Positions 8,232 through 16,472 of a DNA stretch of 64,000 nt are shown one piece after another; position 1 is the first letter of the stretch, and each line of letters starts with the position of its first letter. The notes under the pieces are model-generated. The model searched no databases. It was not told where the DNA came from and saw only the letters and a list, made by a program, of their open reading frames with translations. Both the position numbers and the translations under genes were made by a program. Where the stretch lies: positions 1 through 64,000 of the forward strand of contig NZ_JAJUHW010000007.1 of assembly GCF_029265695.1 (NCBI RefSeq), in the 5' to 3' direction. Origin of the DNA: Gracilinema caldarium. Its GTDB lineage: Bacteria > Spirochaetota > Spirochaetia > Treponematales > Breznakiellaceae.

Positions 8232-8438
8232 CTATAAATTTGAATGTTTTGAAAGGTAGTTTATAAGGTCGCCACGGTAGATCATCCAGCCTTCTGGAGT
8301 GGAGAATGCCTTTAATTGGCCGCGCTTTATAAGCCTTCGAATAGTGGCTTTTGAGCATTTTAAAGTTGCTGCGGTATCACTAATTGATAGGATTGCAGGT
8401 ATGGATTTAAGCGCTTTTTTTGATAGTTCGCTGATCAT
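8232..8438 (-). CDS. Small helix-turn-helix protein (MerR/excisionase-like)
   Basis: A 68-residue protein. Residues 17-60 (SISDTAATLKCSKATIRRLI, then KRGQLKAF and GWMIYRGDL) match the winged HTH_17 type found in phage excisionases and small MerR-like regulators. It is the last gene of the leftward early operon, nearest the phage end. Its ATG lies inside the end of the upstream HTH gene (32-bp overlap), which suggests coupled translation. It may regulate early transcription or direct the transposase; no precise role can be assigned. Confidence 0.7.
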   Translation of the reverse strand: MISELSKKALKSIPAILSISDTAATLKCSKATIRRLIKRGQLKAFSTPEGWMIYRGDLINYLSKHSNL

Positions 8439-8586
8439 AAGCCTCTACCGATATAAGAGAAATTCTCCAGGTCTGGGCAATTTTCCAGCCTTCTATGTAC
8501 CCCATGTACAGTAAGTAATATACATTTTTTGGCCGTATTCCGAGGATCGCGGCGGCTTCACGAACGGTCAATACAACCCCCTTCAT
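8407..8586 (-). CDS. Second small HTH_17 protein
   Basis: A 59-residue protein that starts MKGVVLTVREAAAILG and continues with RPKNVYYLLYMGYIEGWKI. This is the same HTH_17 pattern as its downstream neighbour. Its ATG overlaps the stop of the GemA gene (ATGA at 8583-8586), and its own end overlaps the next gene. Two tandem excisionase-like proteins suggest a heteromeric or duplicated regulator. Confidence 0.65.
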   Translation of the reverse strand: MKGVVLTVREAAAILGIRPKNVYYLLYMGYIEGWKIAQTWRISLISVEAYDQRTIKKSA

Positions 8587-8999
8587 TCCGCCTCCTTGCT
8601 GGCTTTTTTGAGTATATCTTCTAGAGCGAGAATGACCGCGCTTGCCTGCTGCTTGGTAAGAAAATTCACATCATCCACATGTCCAATTCGGCGCAAAAAT
8701 TGCCGTAGTCCGCTTTCTGTTTTTGACCGGCTCCCTAAGTCCCACAGCCTTTTGATATAAGCAATTTGGGCCTTAGAGGCCCGATTTGGCAGGATGATTT
8801 CTTTCTTTTTTTGATATTTAAAACCAAGATTTTTAAAAGCCTGCATAATTTCATCAAATTGCTTTTCTGAGGAGAGTTCTTTTGAGCTCTCTATTCCGGC
8901 GGCACCAAGAATAGTTCTATACGCTTCGTCGTCCAGGGCTAGCTGCCTGCGAGCAGTGTGGATGAGTTTTATCCAGGTTTGTTTTTTAAGGTTATCCAT
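8583..8999 (-). CDS. gemA: GemA-like protein (Mu gp16 family, DUF1018)
   Basis: A 138-residue protein beginning MDNLKKQTWIKLIHTARRQL and containing LALDDEAYRTILGAAGI, the pattern of the Mu gp16/GemA family. It ends with a helical segment that includes VNFLTKQQASAVILALEDI. The start at 8999 has GGGGAGTGA upstream and matches the family; a longer frame from 9047 would run through the terminator-like hairpin at 9020-9044. GemA of Mu is reported to modulate host gene expression and DNA topology; its biochemical role is unclear. Confidence 0.8.
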   Translation of the reverse strand: MDNLKKQTWIKLIHTARRQLALDDEAYRTILGAAGIESSKELSSEKQFDEIMQAFKNLGFKYQKKKEIILPNRASKAQIAYIKRLWDLGSRSKTESGLRQFLRRIGHVDDVNFLTKQQASAVILALEDILKKASKEAE

Positions 9000-9019
9000 T
9001 TCACTCCCCTGTATATACG

Positions 9020-9044
9020 AAAAGCCCCGGAGGTTTTCCGGGGC
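9020..9044 (-). terminator. Terminator/attenuator between gam and gemA
   Basis: In the leftward direction GCCCCGGA (9044-9037) pairs with TCCGGGGC (9031-9024), followed by TTTT (9023-9020). A second dyad, ATCGCCG/CGGCGAT, lies just upstream (9046-9070). This probably lowers expression of the three distal early genes. Confidence 0.7.
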
Positions 9045-9072
9045 CATCGCCGGACGTCCAGGTCGGCGATTC

Positions 9073-9582
9073 TTATGCGCTGGCGAGCAGCTCTTTATTC
9101 ACCTGTTCCCGTTTTGGCTGAATAAAGAACTCGTTTTTCTGCTTTTTAACTGCCTCAATTTGGGCAAGGATATCGTCATCGAGCGTAAGTAGAGCCTCCT
9201 TATCAACCTCCTCTTTTATGCGAATATATCCAGCCATCCCGAGCTGCTTCATAAGCGGCAATGTCTGTTTGGAAATAGATATTGAAGGTGGTGTAAGGCG
9301 GTACCCGATGGTGCCAAATGCAAGGTCGATACTCTTTTTGTCTTTAAAGTATTCCCCCTTATGGTAGTCGCAAAACGCCTTGATGGTGGCGCTGATTTCC
9401 TTTACTCGTTCTCGCAAATCCTTGCCCGCCTCTGCAGTCTTTGCTTTTATCGCTGCTATCTGTTTTTCCCCTTCCGAATCGATGCGTTCGATTTCCGCTT
9501 CCAGTGCGCAGAGCTCTTTTAAAGCCTTGTCCACGTCCGCTAAACTTTGCAGTTCTCCGGTAGTCGGTTTATACCGTGCCAT
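9073..9582 (-). CDS. gam: Mu Gam-like host-nuclease inhibitor
   Basis: A 169-residue protein with a long N-terminal coiled coil (about 15-75) and the segment FGTIGYRLTPPSISI (about 89-103), typical of the Mu Gam family. Mu Gam binds double-stranded DNA ends and protects them from RecBCD and other exonucleases; it is related to bacterial Ku. Its place in the early operon, downstream of the transposition genes, is as in Mu. An RBS (AGGAGG) precedes the ATG at 9582. Confidence 0.88.
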   Translation of the reverse strand: MARYKPTTGELQSLADVDKALKELCALEAEIERIDSEGEKQIAAIKAKTAEAGKDLRERVKEISATIKAFCDYHKGEYFKDKKSIDLAFGTIGYRLTPPSISISKQTLPLMKQLGMAGYIRIKEEVDKEALLTLDDDILAQIEAVKKQKNEFFIQPKREQVNKELLASA

Positions 9583-9594
9583 GATCGCCTCCTA

Positions 9595-9804
9595 TTATGC
9601 TGCTTCCGGGGCGTCAGGCCCCGGATTGTCAATAACGACTTCATTCTTTAAAATCTGGCGGAGTAGAAAGAGTTCCGCCCGAGCCTCACGGATATAGCGC
9701 AGAGCGGTCTCAGGGTTTAAAAGCCCCTTATCCAGCGCAATCTGAATATCCGTAATTTTTTGATCGAGTAGCTCAAAAGCGCCGTTGTTCAGTGTAAGCT
9801 TCAT
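9595..9804 (-). CDS. Small early phage protein of unknown function
   Basis: A 69-residue, mainly helical protein starting MKLTLNNGAFELLDQK and ending with a Pro/Ala-rich tail. I do not recognise a family. It overlaps the upstream gene by 4 bp (ATGA) and is followed 12 bp later by gam, so it is a genuine member of the early operon. RBS GGAGG is visible. Confidence 0.65.
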   Translation of the reverse strand: MKLTLNNGAFELLDQKITDIQIALDKGLLNPETALRYIREARAELFLLRQILKNEVVIDNPGPDAPEAA

Positions 9805-10508
9805 ACAGCCTCCTCGCTAACGATTCCGCGTTCTTCAAACTCTTCGATGGTCTGCAAATATAACTCTGTCGCCACCACATACGCATCGATAGCCTTTTGC
9901 CAGGCAGGTTCCGGGAGCCCCGCTGGGCGGGGGAGATATAGATCTAATGCGGGAGATGCCATGTTGGTATCTTTGCGGTAGATGTATACCTGCCCATTAA
10001 CGGCCTGCACCCGGTGCTTTTTAAGAGCGACACCAGATCTAGTCGGCTGGCGAAAGAGCCAGACCAGCTGGCTCCGGTCGGTAAGCGCAGCCGGAATGGT
10101 CTGCAACACAGCACTGGATCTGCCGCTTTCTTGTTCGCCCTCTTGCTCGCTCGCCGGTAGCGCTTTTTTTATCCCCGCCTCTATGTAAGCTTCCCGAATA
10201 GATTTACTCTGGATGAGCTCCAACGGAGCGTCCTTGTAGGTCTTGAAGATGCGGATATATCTGTTTGCAGTCCGGTAAGTAAGCACAAAATTCTGCTCTA
10301 GCCACGGAATGAATTGCCCATGGTCGAGTATCTCCTTTACTGCTGCCAAGCGCTTCCCCGTCTCAAAGATGTACCAGAGGGTTTTCTTTGAGTTTTCCTC
10401 CAGCTTCCCAAGCAGCCACTGGATTTCTCCGACTACAACAGCAAGAGACTTCCCTTGATAGGGAGCAGCTAAAGCCGCCTCAGTCATCGGCACAAGATCG
10501 GTTTCCAT
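9801..10508 (-). CDS. DUF3102-like early phage protein
   Basis: A 235-residue protein. Residues about 25-115 (GKLEENSKKTLWYIFETGKRLAAVK, then FIPWLEQNF and RTANRYIRI) match the DUF3102/ParB-like region seen in phage and plasmid proteins. The remainder has no clear family, though a segment with LVWLFRQPTR and YIYRKDTN looks like a small beta domain. Function unknown; the position between MuB and Gam suggests a role in replication or transposition. (The first named span is longer than a motif and is given only to locate the domain.). Confidence 0.65.
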   Translation of the reverse strand: METDLVPMTEAALAAPYQGKSLAVVVGEIQWLLGKLEENSKKTLWYIFETGKRLAAVKEILDHGQFIPWLEQNFVLTYRTANRYIRIFKTYKDAPLELIQSKSIREAYIEAGIKKALPASEQEGEQESGRSSAVLQTIPAALTDRSQLVWLFRQPTRSGVALKKHRVQAVNGQVYIYRKDTNMASPALDLYLPRPAGLPEPAWQKAIDAYVVATELYLQTIEEFEERGIVSEEAV

Positions 10509-10517
10509 TACGTCCTC

Positions 10518-11408
10518 CTATTTTAAGATGAGAGACCCCGCAATCCTAACCGCTTCCGGCGTTGGATTGGCAAGGTCGTTTGCTACCGCGGTTCGGTGTG
10601 CCCGGTCTATAAGCTTGGCGAGGGCTCTGGCGGATCCGGCGGCGGTTTTGATAAAGGTTTGAACAGTTTCTTTGTCGAGATCTGGCCATACAGAAGCGAT
10701 CATTTTCTCTGCATCGCCAGGGCTTAAGTCGCTTACTTCAAGCAGGACCCCTACGCGACTGGCAAGCTGTTGGTGGTCGTTTTTAAGGTTCTTAATACGG
10801 AATACCAGGCGCTGAAGGCCGCAGAGCACAAGACCGCTCTGGCCTTTGTCGTTCACCACCCGGCGTACCAGTTCCAGGGCCCCATCATTGAGGTAATCCG
10901 CTTCGTCGATAATGACAATCAAGTCCCGGTCGGCCAGGGTGGCAGCAACCCGGCGCACGAGTTCTACGTGGGAACCGTTTCGATCAATGCCGAGCTTTTC
11001 GGCGATTTCTCTGATAAGGGCAATCTTGCCCATAGATTCATCTACTTCAATAAGGATTGACCCGTTGGGGTTTTCGGCTACATATTTGCGGAGGGCGGTT
11101 GTCTTTCCAACCCCGGCAGGACCTGCGATGACCGCAATATCCCGCTCTTCGTGGGCAATCTGGATCGCGTTTAGGATCCTGCGGAGATTTTCTGTTTCCA
11201 CAAGCGGGACTGATCGCCGGGACCTGCGGCTTTTTTCCCGTTCCATCCAGGAAAGCAGAGCTGACTCAACAGCCCCCGCGTCCCCTTTGTAAGTCCCGTT
11301 AAGCCATTGGCTTATGACAGAGCCTGCATAACCTGCCGACTCAGCAGCTTTGTTCTGGCTTATCTTGTATTTATCAAGAAACTCTTTAAATTCTTCTTTG
11401 AATGTCAT
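10518..11408 (-). CDS. MuB-like transposition ATPase
   Basis: A 296-residue AAA+ ATPase that should deliver target DNA to the transposase and stimulate strand transfer. An N-terminal HTH (about 14-40, ISQNKAAESAGYAGSVISQW) precedes the ATPase core with Walker A GPAGVGKTT (96-104) and Walker B LIVIIDEAD (about 158-166). A C-terminal helical region follows, as in Mu B. It lies 15 bp downstream of the transposase gene, the A-B order of Mu. RBS AAGGAG precedes the ATG. Confidence 0.9.
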   Translation of the reverse strand: MTFKEEFKEFLDKYKISQNKAAESAGYAGSVISQWLNGTYKGDAGAVESALLSWMEREKSRRSRRSVPLVETENLRRILNAIQIAHEERDIAVIAGPAGVGKTTALRKYVAENPNGSILIEVDESMGKIALIREIAEKLGIDRNGSHVELVRRVAATLADRDLIVIIDEADYLNDGALELVRRVVNDKGQSGLVLCGLQRLVFRIKNLKNDHQQLASRVGVLLEVSDLSPGDAEKMIASVWPDLDKETVQTFIKTAAGSARALAKLIDRAHRTAVANDLANPTPEAVRIAGSLILK

Positions 11409-11423
11409 ACAAATCTCCTTTGA

Positions 11424-13255
11424 TTAGATGTCGAGAGGGCTTTTTAATAGAGGTTTTTGCTCCCGCTGACGCACCGGCTCAGCTCCCGCTGCGAGCGGCA
11501 AGGCGCTGAGATCGGGGAGCTCCTGTTTTGGCTTGGCTGGGAGGTCCAAAAAGGTTTTTAGGCCCTTTGTTTGCTTAAGCCGTTCTGAACGATGCCGAAC
11601 CAGTTCAAGATTAGATTTCCGGGCTGCATTCACCTTTTCATTATCCCCCGCCACATCGCCGGTTGCCATAAAGTAGTCGGCCCAGGCGGTGCAGATGGTT
11701 TGCCCCTGGATCGTCTGGATAAGGGCAGTTTCAGGCTTTACAATGGGGATACGCACCACAACCTCTTGGCTGGCATATTCAAGCAGTTCTGGAGCCCAAT
11801 ACTGGACGCCCATAACGCTTACACCGTTACGGGTAACCTTGCGGATTTCAGGGCGGGTAAGGGCTAGTGCCAGGGTTTGCATATCCGCCTTTCGCGGTTC
11901 CGGGGCATACCGGGCAAATACTTCGTCAGGGGTCAGCCCGTTCATGCCTTTTCCTTCACCGTGCCAGTTTGCGTTCCAGAAGTCGATAAAGGCATCGAGT
12001 TTATGGCAAAACTCCTCCCAGGAGAGCAAGACCTGTTTTTTTGCCTTTTTGTTTATAGCCCGGTAGTACAGGGTTACATCCTCAGGGCGGCTTACCGTAT
12101 TAGAACCAATGTAGTAGCCTGAGTCTTTTGCGATGTATTCCGCAAAGGTTCCAAAGGTGCGTTCGAGCCGGCCCTTACTCTGGCCATAGTAGGCCCGGGC
12201 GTAGGTAGTTTGTACGCCGAGCATTTGGAAGGTCCCTTGCAGGTGCAAGAGATCTTCATCGCTTACCCCTTGGGCGTTTATAGTGGTGACTTTCAGATTC
12301 GCCCCCATGAGCACCTTAGAGCGGTAATCTTTTCCGTTATCCATATGGCACATCTCGGGGAGCCCGTAGCGCATCACCATCATGTAGAACGCCTGAAGAA
12401 TAGTAAGACTTGAAGGATACACTGAAGGGGCCCAGCCGAGGATTTTCCCCGACCGGTAGTCCTGCCAAGCGGTAATCCAGGGCCGGAAAATCCTACTATC
12501 CTTGGTGACAAGGAGGTCAAATCGGTGATGGTCTGATACCACCTGCTGCATCGGAAGGAATATAGAAGGATCACGGTCGATGAAAGGCTGGTACAGGGCT
12601 TCAAATTTGCTCTGCCCGAGGCGATGGTATGCTACCAGTGGCTTCGGTAGGCTCTGCAGATAGCGCCTGCAGGTTTGGTACGTTGCTGTGGTGCTTGGAA
12701 GATTGAACTTTAAAAGCTGGTAGCAATGCTGGATGGTCCGCCGCTCCGGGGAGAGGTAAAACTTTTCGAGTATCTGCTGTTCGAGGTCGGTGAGCTTGGT
12801 TGTTTTTTTGTCTCCCCCCAGCGAGGTATGACTCCGGCTGTTCCGCTACTCCTGCGCTTTGCGTCCCAGCGGTAGAGCGTTGCAAGGCTTACCTCACCGA
12901 GTTTTCGACGCAGGGTAGGGTTCAACGCCCCGGAATTATAGGCAGCGATAAAGTCAGCCGCCTTCAATCCAGAGCTGTCGTAGAGGGCAAGGAAAGCAAG
13001 CCGGAGCCTACCAATCTCTCGCGCTTTCTCACTCGCCTTATGAATTACCTCAGCCCCGATTATGGGAGCAATGGCTGGTACTGGTCTCAGCTTCGATGCT
13101 ATGGCTACCTGCACATCTGGTGCGAGGCTCGAGACATCCCAGACCTTTGCTTTTCCAGTTTTTAGATACTTCCACCCCTCTTCTGCGGCCCGGCGCAATA
13201 CCTGCCGTTCGCTAAGATTCAGGGCTTTGGCAATATCTTTAGTTGAGATTGTCAT
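11424..13255 (-). CDS. MuA-like DDE transposase, read in two frames (-1 shift)
   Basis: The coding runs in one frame from ATG 13255 to about 12803 and then in the -1 frame to TGA 11424, for a joined product of about 610 residues (Mu A is 663). The N-terminal part has an HTH (MTISTKDIAKALNLSERQVL) and a helical DNA-binding region. The second frame holds the integrase-fold catalytic core: D in VVSDHHRFD, D in CHMDNGKDYR and E in GRLERTFGTF, followed by the Mu-type C-terminal barrel. The shift occurs at A_AAA_AAA (12809-12803), a slippery heptamer in the correct register. Without the shift, 0-frame translation ends near 12710 with no catalytic domain. It may be programmed or a recent mutation. 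An internal ATG at 12551 could yield a catalytic fragment. Confidence 0.85.
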
Positions 13256-13440
13256 GGTCGATACCCCCGCTTAAGATCCGCAATTTGTTGTTCTAGGTAG
13301 GTTTTAAGCGTCTCGAGCTGGTCGATATAGCGGCCCATAGATGCAATAGCGGCCTCCCGCCGCTCAGATTCCTTTTCAAGCCGGATAACCCGCTCTTCCA
13401 ATTCCTTTACATATGGATGGAGACGGATAAGCGACTTCAT
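13252..13440 (-). CDS. Small coiled-coil early protein
   Basis: A 62-residue protein that is almost entirely heptad-patterned and highly charged (LEERVIRLEKESERREAAIA, then YIDQLETLKTYLEQQIADL). It overlaps the BRO gene upstream and the transposase gene downstream by 4 bp each, so all three are probably coupled. I do not recognise a family. It could be an oligomerisation partner of the transposase or of the antirepressor. Confidence 0.6.
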   Translation of the reverse strand: MKSLIRLHPYVKELEERVIRLEKESERREAAIASMGRYIDQLETLKTYLEQQIADLKRGYRP

Positions 13441-14135
13441 GCCTCACCCTCCTTTTTCACACCGACACCGCGGGCTGCACGGGCAATAAAAGCATCTCGT
13501 TCTTCTTCAGTCATCGTTGCCCAATTGGCAAGGAATTCCTCTTCTTCTTCGGGAGTCACATACCAGGGATAGACCTTCCGATAGGTCTCGATGGGGAGCG
13601 GGAGCCCTTCCACATAGGTTTTGCCGTCGGGGCCGGTGGTGGGGACTACCTTTTTGGGGCGCCGGGTAAGGGGCTCGAAGTTTTCTGGTCCCAGGTACTG
13701 CTTACAGACCCGGCGGGCACTGCGGATACCAAAGGTCTGGCGGGCTTCCCGCATAAAAGCCGCCGCTTCGGCAAGGCTGGGCCGTCCGGGCTTTTCCGGT
13801 TTTCCGGATCCGACCGCGTAGCTTCCGGTTTTGCGGATAGCAGGCAGTACCTCGTGGGTAATCCAGCGCTTGAACGCCTTTGCATCGGGCTTGTTTGAGG
13901 TAAGAACCAGGCTATAGAGCCCGGGCTCATTCACAAGCCAGACGTTCCGCATTTTTGATGATACAAATAATTTTTGTATCATCTTCTCATCATCATCAAG
14001 CCGCTGGAGGCTCATGGATACGTCGGAAAGCCCGAGTATGTCGCACACATAGCGGGCAACCCACCATGGTTCATTCTTCTGGTCCATCAGGACAGGGCAG
14101 TCGTGGCCGTTAAAGGAGAATTTCACTTCGTTCAT
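13437..14135 (-). CDS. BRO-family phage antirepressor
   Basis: A 232-residue protein with an N-terminal BRO-N domain (about 5-110): PWWVARYVCDILGLSD, LVNEPGLYSLVLTSNKP and FKRWITHEVLPAIRKTGSY are the characteristic segments. The C-terminal half contains a second helical region (about 115-160) with FGIRSARRVCKQYLG. BRO-type proteins often antagonise a phage repressor or alter host transcription. It lies immediately after the Ner-like gene in the leftward operon, opposite the repressor gene. Confidence 0.82.
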   Translation of the reverse strand: MNEVKFSFNGHDCPVLMDQKNEPWWVARYVCDILGLSDVSMSLQRLDDDEKMIQKLFVSSKMRNVWLVNEPGLYSLVLTSNKPDAKAFKRWITHEVLPAIRKTGSYAVGSGKPEKPGRPSLAEAAAFMREARQTFGIRSARRVCKQYLGPENFEPLTRRPKKVVPTTGPDGKTYVEGLPLPIETYRKVYPWYVTPEEEEEFLANWATMTEEERDAFIARAARGVGVKKEGEA

Positions 14136-14392
14136 GCCGCTACCCTCTTTCCAATAATGAGTACTTCCTGCCAGGAGCTGTACCCTAGTGCTTCCGCGAT
14201 TGCTTTCTGTACTTTATGACTGGTTCGCAACCCGTATAACACCTTTTGCACCATGTGCCGGCTTACGCCGCACATATCTGCCACATCCTGCTGGCTATAT
14301 CCGTGAGTTCTCAGCAGATAATTGAGCCAGATACCCTGTTCCATATTTGGAACAGCCAATTTCACGTTGCGCTTTTTCTGTAAATACTTCAT
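14132..14392 (-). CDS. Ner/Nlp-like HTH regulator, first early gene
   Basis: An 86-residue protein with a helix-turn-helix (about 25-60: YLLRTHGYSQQDVADMCGVS, then HMVQKVLYGLRT). In Mu, the Ner protein is the first early gene and shuts down the repressor promoter. Here the gene has the same relative place, first in the early operon and divergent from the repressor, so a Cro/Ner role is likely. An AGGAGGT-like RBS lies just before the ATG. Confidence 0.72.
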   Translation of the reverse strand: MKYLQKKRNVKLAVPNMEQGIWLNYLLRTHGYSQQDVADMCGVSRHMVQKVLYGLRTSHKVQKAIAEALGYSSWQEVLIIGKRVAA

Positions 14393-14575
14393 AATAGAAG
14401 TACCTCCTTGCCCCTCCGGGCGGGTGATGTTAGCTAGAAAGGGGCCGGTGGGTGGCTCCTTTCTTTTTTTAGCCTAAAGGTCGCACAAGCGACATCCGAT
14501 AGTTTGATTATCGTTGGATTTTCCAAATTTGTCAAGCAAAAAAGTTCTAGAAATACAAACTTTTTAGGAGAATGT
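14393..14575. promoter_or_regulatory. Divergent early/repressor control region
   Basis: This 183-bp region separates the leftward early operon from the rightward repressor gene. It contains dyads CGATA...TATCG (about 14498-14514) and AAAAAGT...ACTTTTT (about 14539-14565), which are candidate operators. A weak rightward promoter TTGTCA (14529-14534), 17-bp spacer, AATACA (14552-14557) could drive the repressor. Confidence 0.5.
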
Positions 14576-15523
14576 ATGGAATATGCAAACAGAATTGAAA
14601 AGATTTTGGATTATATGAACATTAATCAGACAGAATTAGCTAGGATTCTAGGTGTTTCCAGAGGAATAATTTCCGAATTTTCTAGTGGGGCTCGTGAGCC
14701 GTCAAAGGATTTTTTGTTTGCAATATCCAAAGTATTAGGGGTAAGTATCGACTGGTTCCTCACCGGCGAGGGGGAGATGTTCCTCCCAGGGCGGGATCCC
14801 CGCAAAAAGGAAGCGCCGACAGAAAGCGCCGAAGCGGAGAAATGTAACACTGTGTTACATTTGCCGACGGATGCTCATCAGCTCAAAAACGACACCGTGT
14901 CGCATTTGCCGGCAGAGCCCAAATATGACACTGTGTCATATTTGCCGCCCGAATCCACTGCCCTTACGGCGAGCCGAGGCTTGGACATTATGGGCGGCGG
15001 TGGCGGCGAGATTGCGGATCCCCGTGAAATTGTGGTCTACCGGTTCCAGAGGGGGCACCCGGTACCCATGGAAGTGCGGGAGCCAGACCCTGAAGGGGCG
15101 GTGTTGCTCCCTCTCTGGTCCCAGCCAACCGCCGCGGGCCCCGGACAGATGCCCACCCAGCTAGCCGAGACCGAGCGGAGCATCCCGGTACTGTACACTC
15201 TCCTTGGGTACCGCCGACCCGAAAACTGCGCCCTGGTGCGGGTGGTCGGCGACAGCATGAGCGACGTGGGCCTCTTTAACGGCGACTACGTCCTCTTTGA
15301 CCGATCCGACCGTTCAGGTGACGGCATCTTTGTCATCAGCCTCTTTGGGGAAACCCGGGTAAAACGCCTCCAGTACCGCCTGGCGGATAAGCGGATAATT
15401 ATCGCCAGCGAAAACACAAAGCGCTATCCCGAGCCGGAAATCGTCCCCTTTGACTTTATCCAGGAAGGAAGCCTGCTTATCCATGGCCGAGTCTTTGCGT
15501 GGCTCCACCGGCATCCGTATTAG
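14576..15523 (+). CDS. Phage repressor, XRE-type HTH plus LexA/S24 peptidase
   Basis: A 315-residue lysogeny repressor. Residues 1-70 are a Cro/C1-type HTH (NQTELARILGVSRGIISEFS). Residues about 190-315 are the S24 self-cleavage domain with the catalytic serine in VVGDSMSDVGLFNGD and lysine in ETRVKRLQ, so induction by the SOS response is likely. The linker contains three near-repeats of (N/D)TVxxLP, each written in DNA as an almost perfect palindrome (14840-14943). ATG 14576 is preferred because TTTAGGAG precedes it and the HTH begins there; the frame is open further upstream. It is divergent from the early operon. Confidence 0.9.
   Translation: MEYANRIEKILDYMNINQTELARILGVSRGIISEFSSGAREPSKDFLFAISKVLGVSIDWFLTGEGEMFLPGRDPRKKEAPTESAEAEKCNTVLHLPTDAHQLKNDTVSHLPAEPKYDTVSYLPPESTALTASRGLDIMGGGGGEIADPREIVVYRFQRGHPVPMEVREPDPEGAVLLPLWSQPTAAGPGQMPTQLAETERSIPVLYTLLGYRRPENCALVRVVGDSMSDVGLFNGDYVLFDRSDRSGDGIFVISLFGETRVKRLQYRLADKRIIIASENTKRYPEPEIVPFDFIQEGSLLIHGRVFAWLHRHPY
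14840..14949. repeat. Three in-frame DNA palindromes inside the repressor gene
   Basis: AAATGTAACAC-T-GTGTTACATTT (centre 14851), AAAaaCGACAC-C-GTGTCGcaTTT (centre 14896) and AAATATGACAC-T-GTGTCATATTT (centre 14932). Two are perfect over 11-bp arms and one over the inner 6 bp plus the outer 3 bp. Arm differences are compensated on the other arm. Each is followed by GCCG. Centre spacings are 45 and 36 bp, both multiples of three. Confidence 0.85.
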
Positions 15524-15540
15524 GGGATAGGGAGGTAAAG

Positions 15541-16449
15541 ATGAAAGAGATCATAAGCAATATTGATGACCTTGAAGAATTAGTCGAAAAGATTATTAAG
15601 AATTCAGAAGAACTCCGAGAAGCCAATATCACCATTGACCAAAACATGAAGGTGATTAATATTAAAATTAGCGGGTCGAAATACAACCAATCTCTTACAC
15701 CAGCGATAATGAGGTCTATTTTATCAATACAGAGTACGCTTAATAGTATATATAAATGCTATTCAGGAAGTCTGTCGAAAAAAGAGAAAAATGGGCTTGA
15801 AATAAATGTTCAGGTTAAAGAAGGATCTTCTGATTTATATATTAAAATTGCAGAACAGCTTGATTTGATAAAGGAGTCTGTACAAAAAATGACTGGGGAT
15901 CAGGTTTTTTCGCTAGGAATTACTGCTCTTATTACATATGGTTTAGTAACGTTAGGTAAAAAAGCTTTTGACAGCTTTGATAAAAAGGTAGAGAGAGAAA
16001 TTTCCTCAACAAAAGATGCGAAAAATGCAGAGCTATTGAAGGACGTTGTAAGAATTATGATGCTAGGAAGAAAAAAAGCTCTCCGTTACCTTAAAGACGA
16101 ACAAGATATATCCTCTATTTCATTTAATGGCATTGCAACAACTATTCCAGAAATAAAAGAGCGAGTAAAATCATCAAAAGAAAAAGAAGAAAAGGTCTTA
16201 ACCACTCTCAAAGATGATTTTCGAGTAATGCAATTAGAGGTCAACTATGACAAATCTTTTGCTCGAATGGATATCCGTTCATCCGATGATACTGAATACA
16301 AATGTGTTATTTTGCAACCAGGGACAATGTCAAATGAAGATTATAAACTGCTTAAGAACGCTCAAAATAGCAAGCCAATAACGCTTCAATTGATACTCAT
16401 AAAACAAGGGGAAAAAATAATCGAGTCAAGGCTCGATAAGATATTGTAA
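15541..16449 (+). CDS. AT-rich cargo gene of unknown function
   Basis: A 302-residue protein I do not recognise. It is charged and helical at the N-terminus (IDDLEELVEKIIKNSEELRE). It has one likely membrane segment near residues 122-140 (VFSLGITALITYGLVTLG), and the C-terminal domain is rich in Lys/Glu and beta strands. The ATG at 15541 has GGGAGG upstream. Its base composition is clearly more AT-rich than the surrounding phage genes, which, with its place between repressor and lysis genes, suggests a lysogenic-conversion 'moron'. Superinfection exclusion or defence is a reasonable guess from position only. Confidence 0.65.
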   Translation: MKEIISNIDDLEELVEKIIKNSEELREANITIDQNMKVINIKISGSKYNQSLTPAIMRSILSIQSTLNSIYKCYSGSLSKKEKNGLEINVQVKEGSSDLYIKIAEQLDLIKESVQKMTGDQVFSLGITALITYGLVTLGKKAFDSFDKKVEREISSTKDAKNAELLKDVVRIMMLGRKKALRYLKDEQDISSISFNGIATTIPEIKERVKSSKEKEEKVLTTLKDDFRVMQLEVNYDKSFARMDIRSSDDTEYKCVILQPGTMSNEDYKLLKNAQNSKPITLQLILIKQGEKIIESRLDKIL

Positions 16450-16456
16450 AGAAAAA

Positions 16457-16472
16457 ACTGCGATATCGCAGT
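16457..16472. repeat. Perfect 16-bp palindrome ACTGCGATATCGCAGT
   Basis: It lies 8 bp after the cargo gene. It is flanked by A-runs, so the leftward transcript would read a hairpin followed by T6, while the rightward one has no T-tract. It may be a terminator against leftward read-through or an operator. Confidence 0.5.

Noticed and set aside
12601-12885. 94-codon third-frame ORF at the MuA frame junction
   Set aside because: It is neither of the two MuA frames, shows no transposase features and is explained by chance overlap.
14840-14949. CRISPR-like repeat array
   Set aside because: There are only three units with short, unequal in-frame spacers inside a coding gene, each unit being a palindrome with covarying arms; no cas genes.
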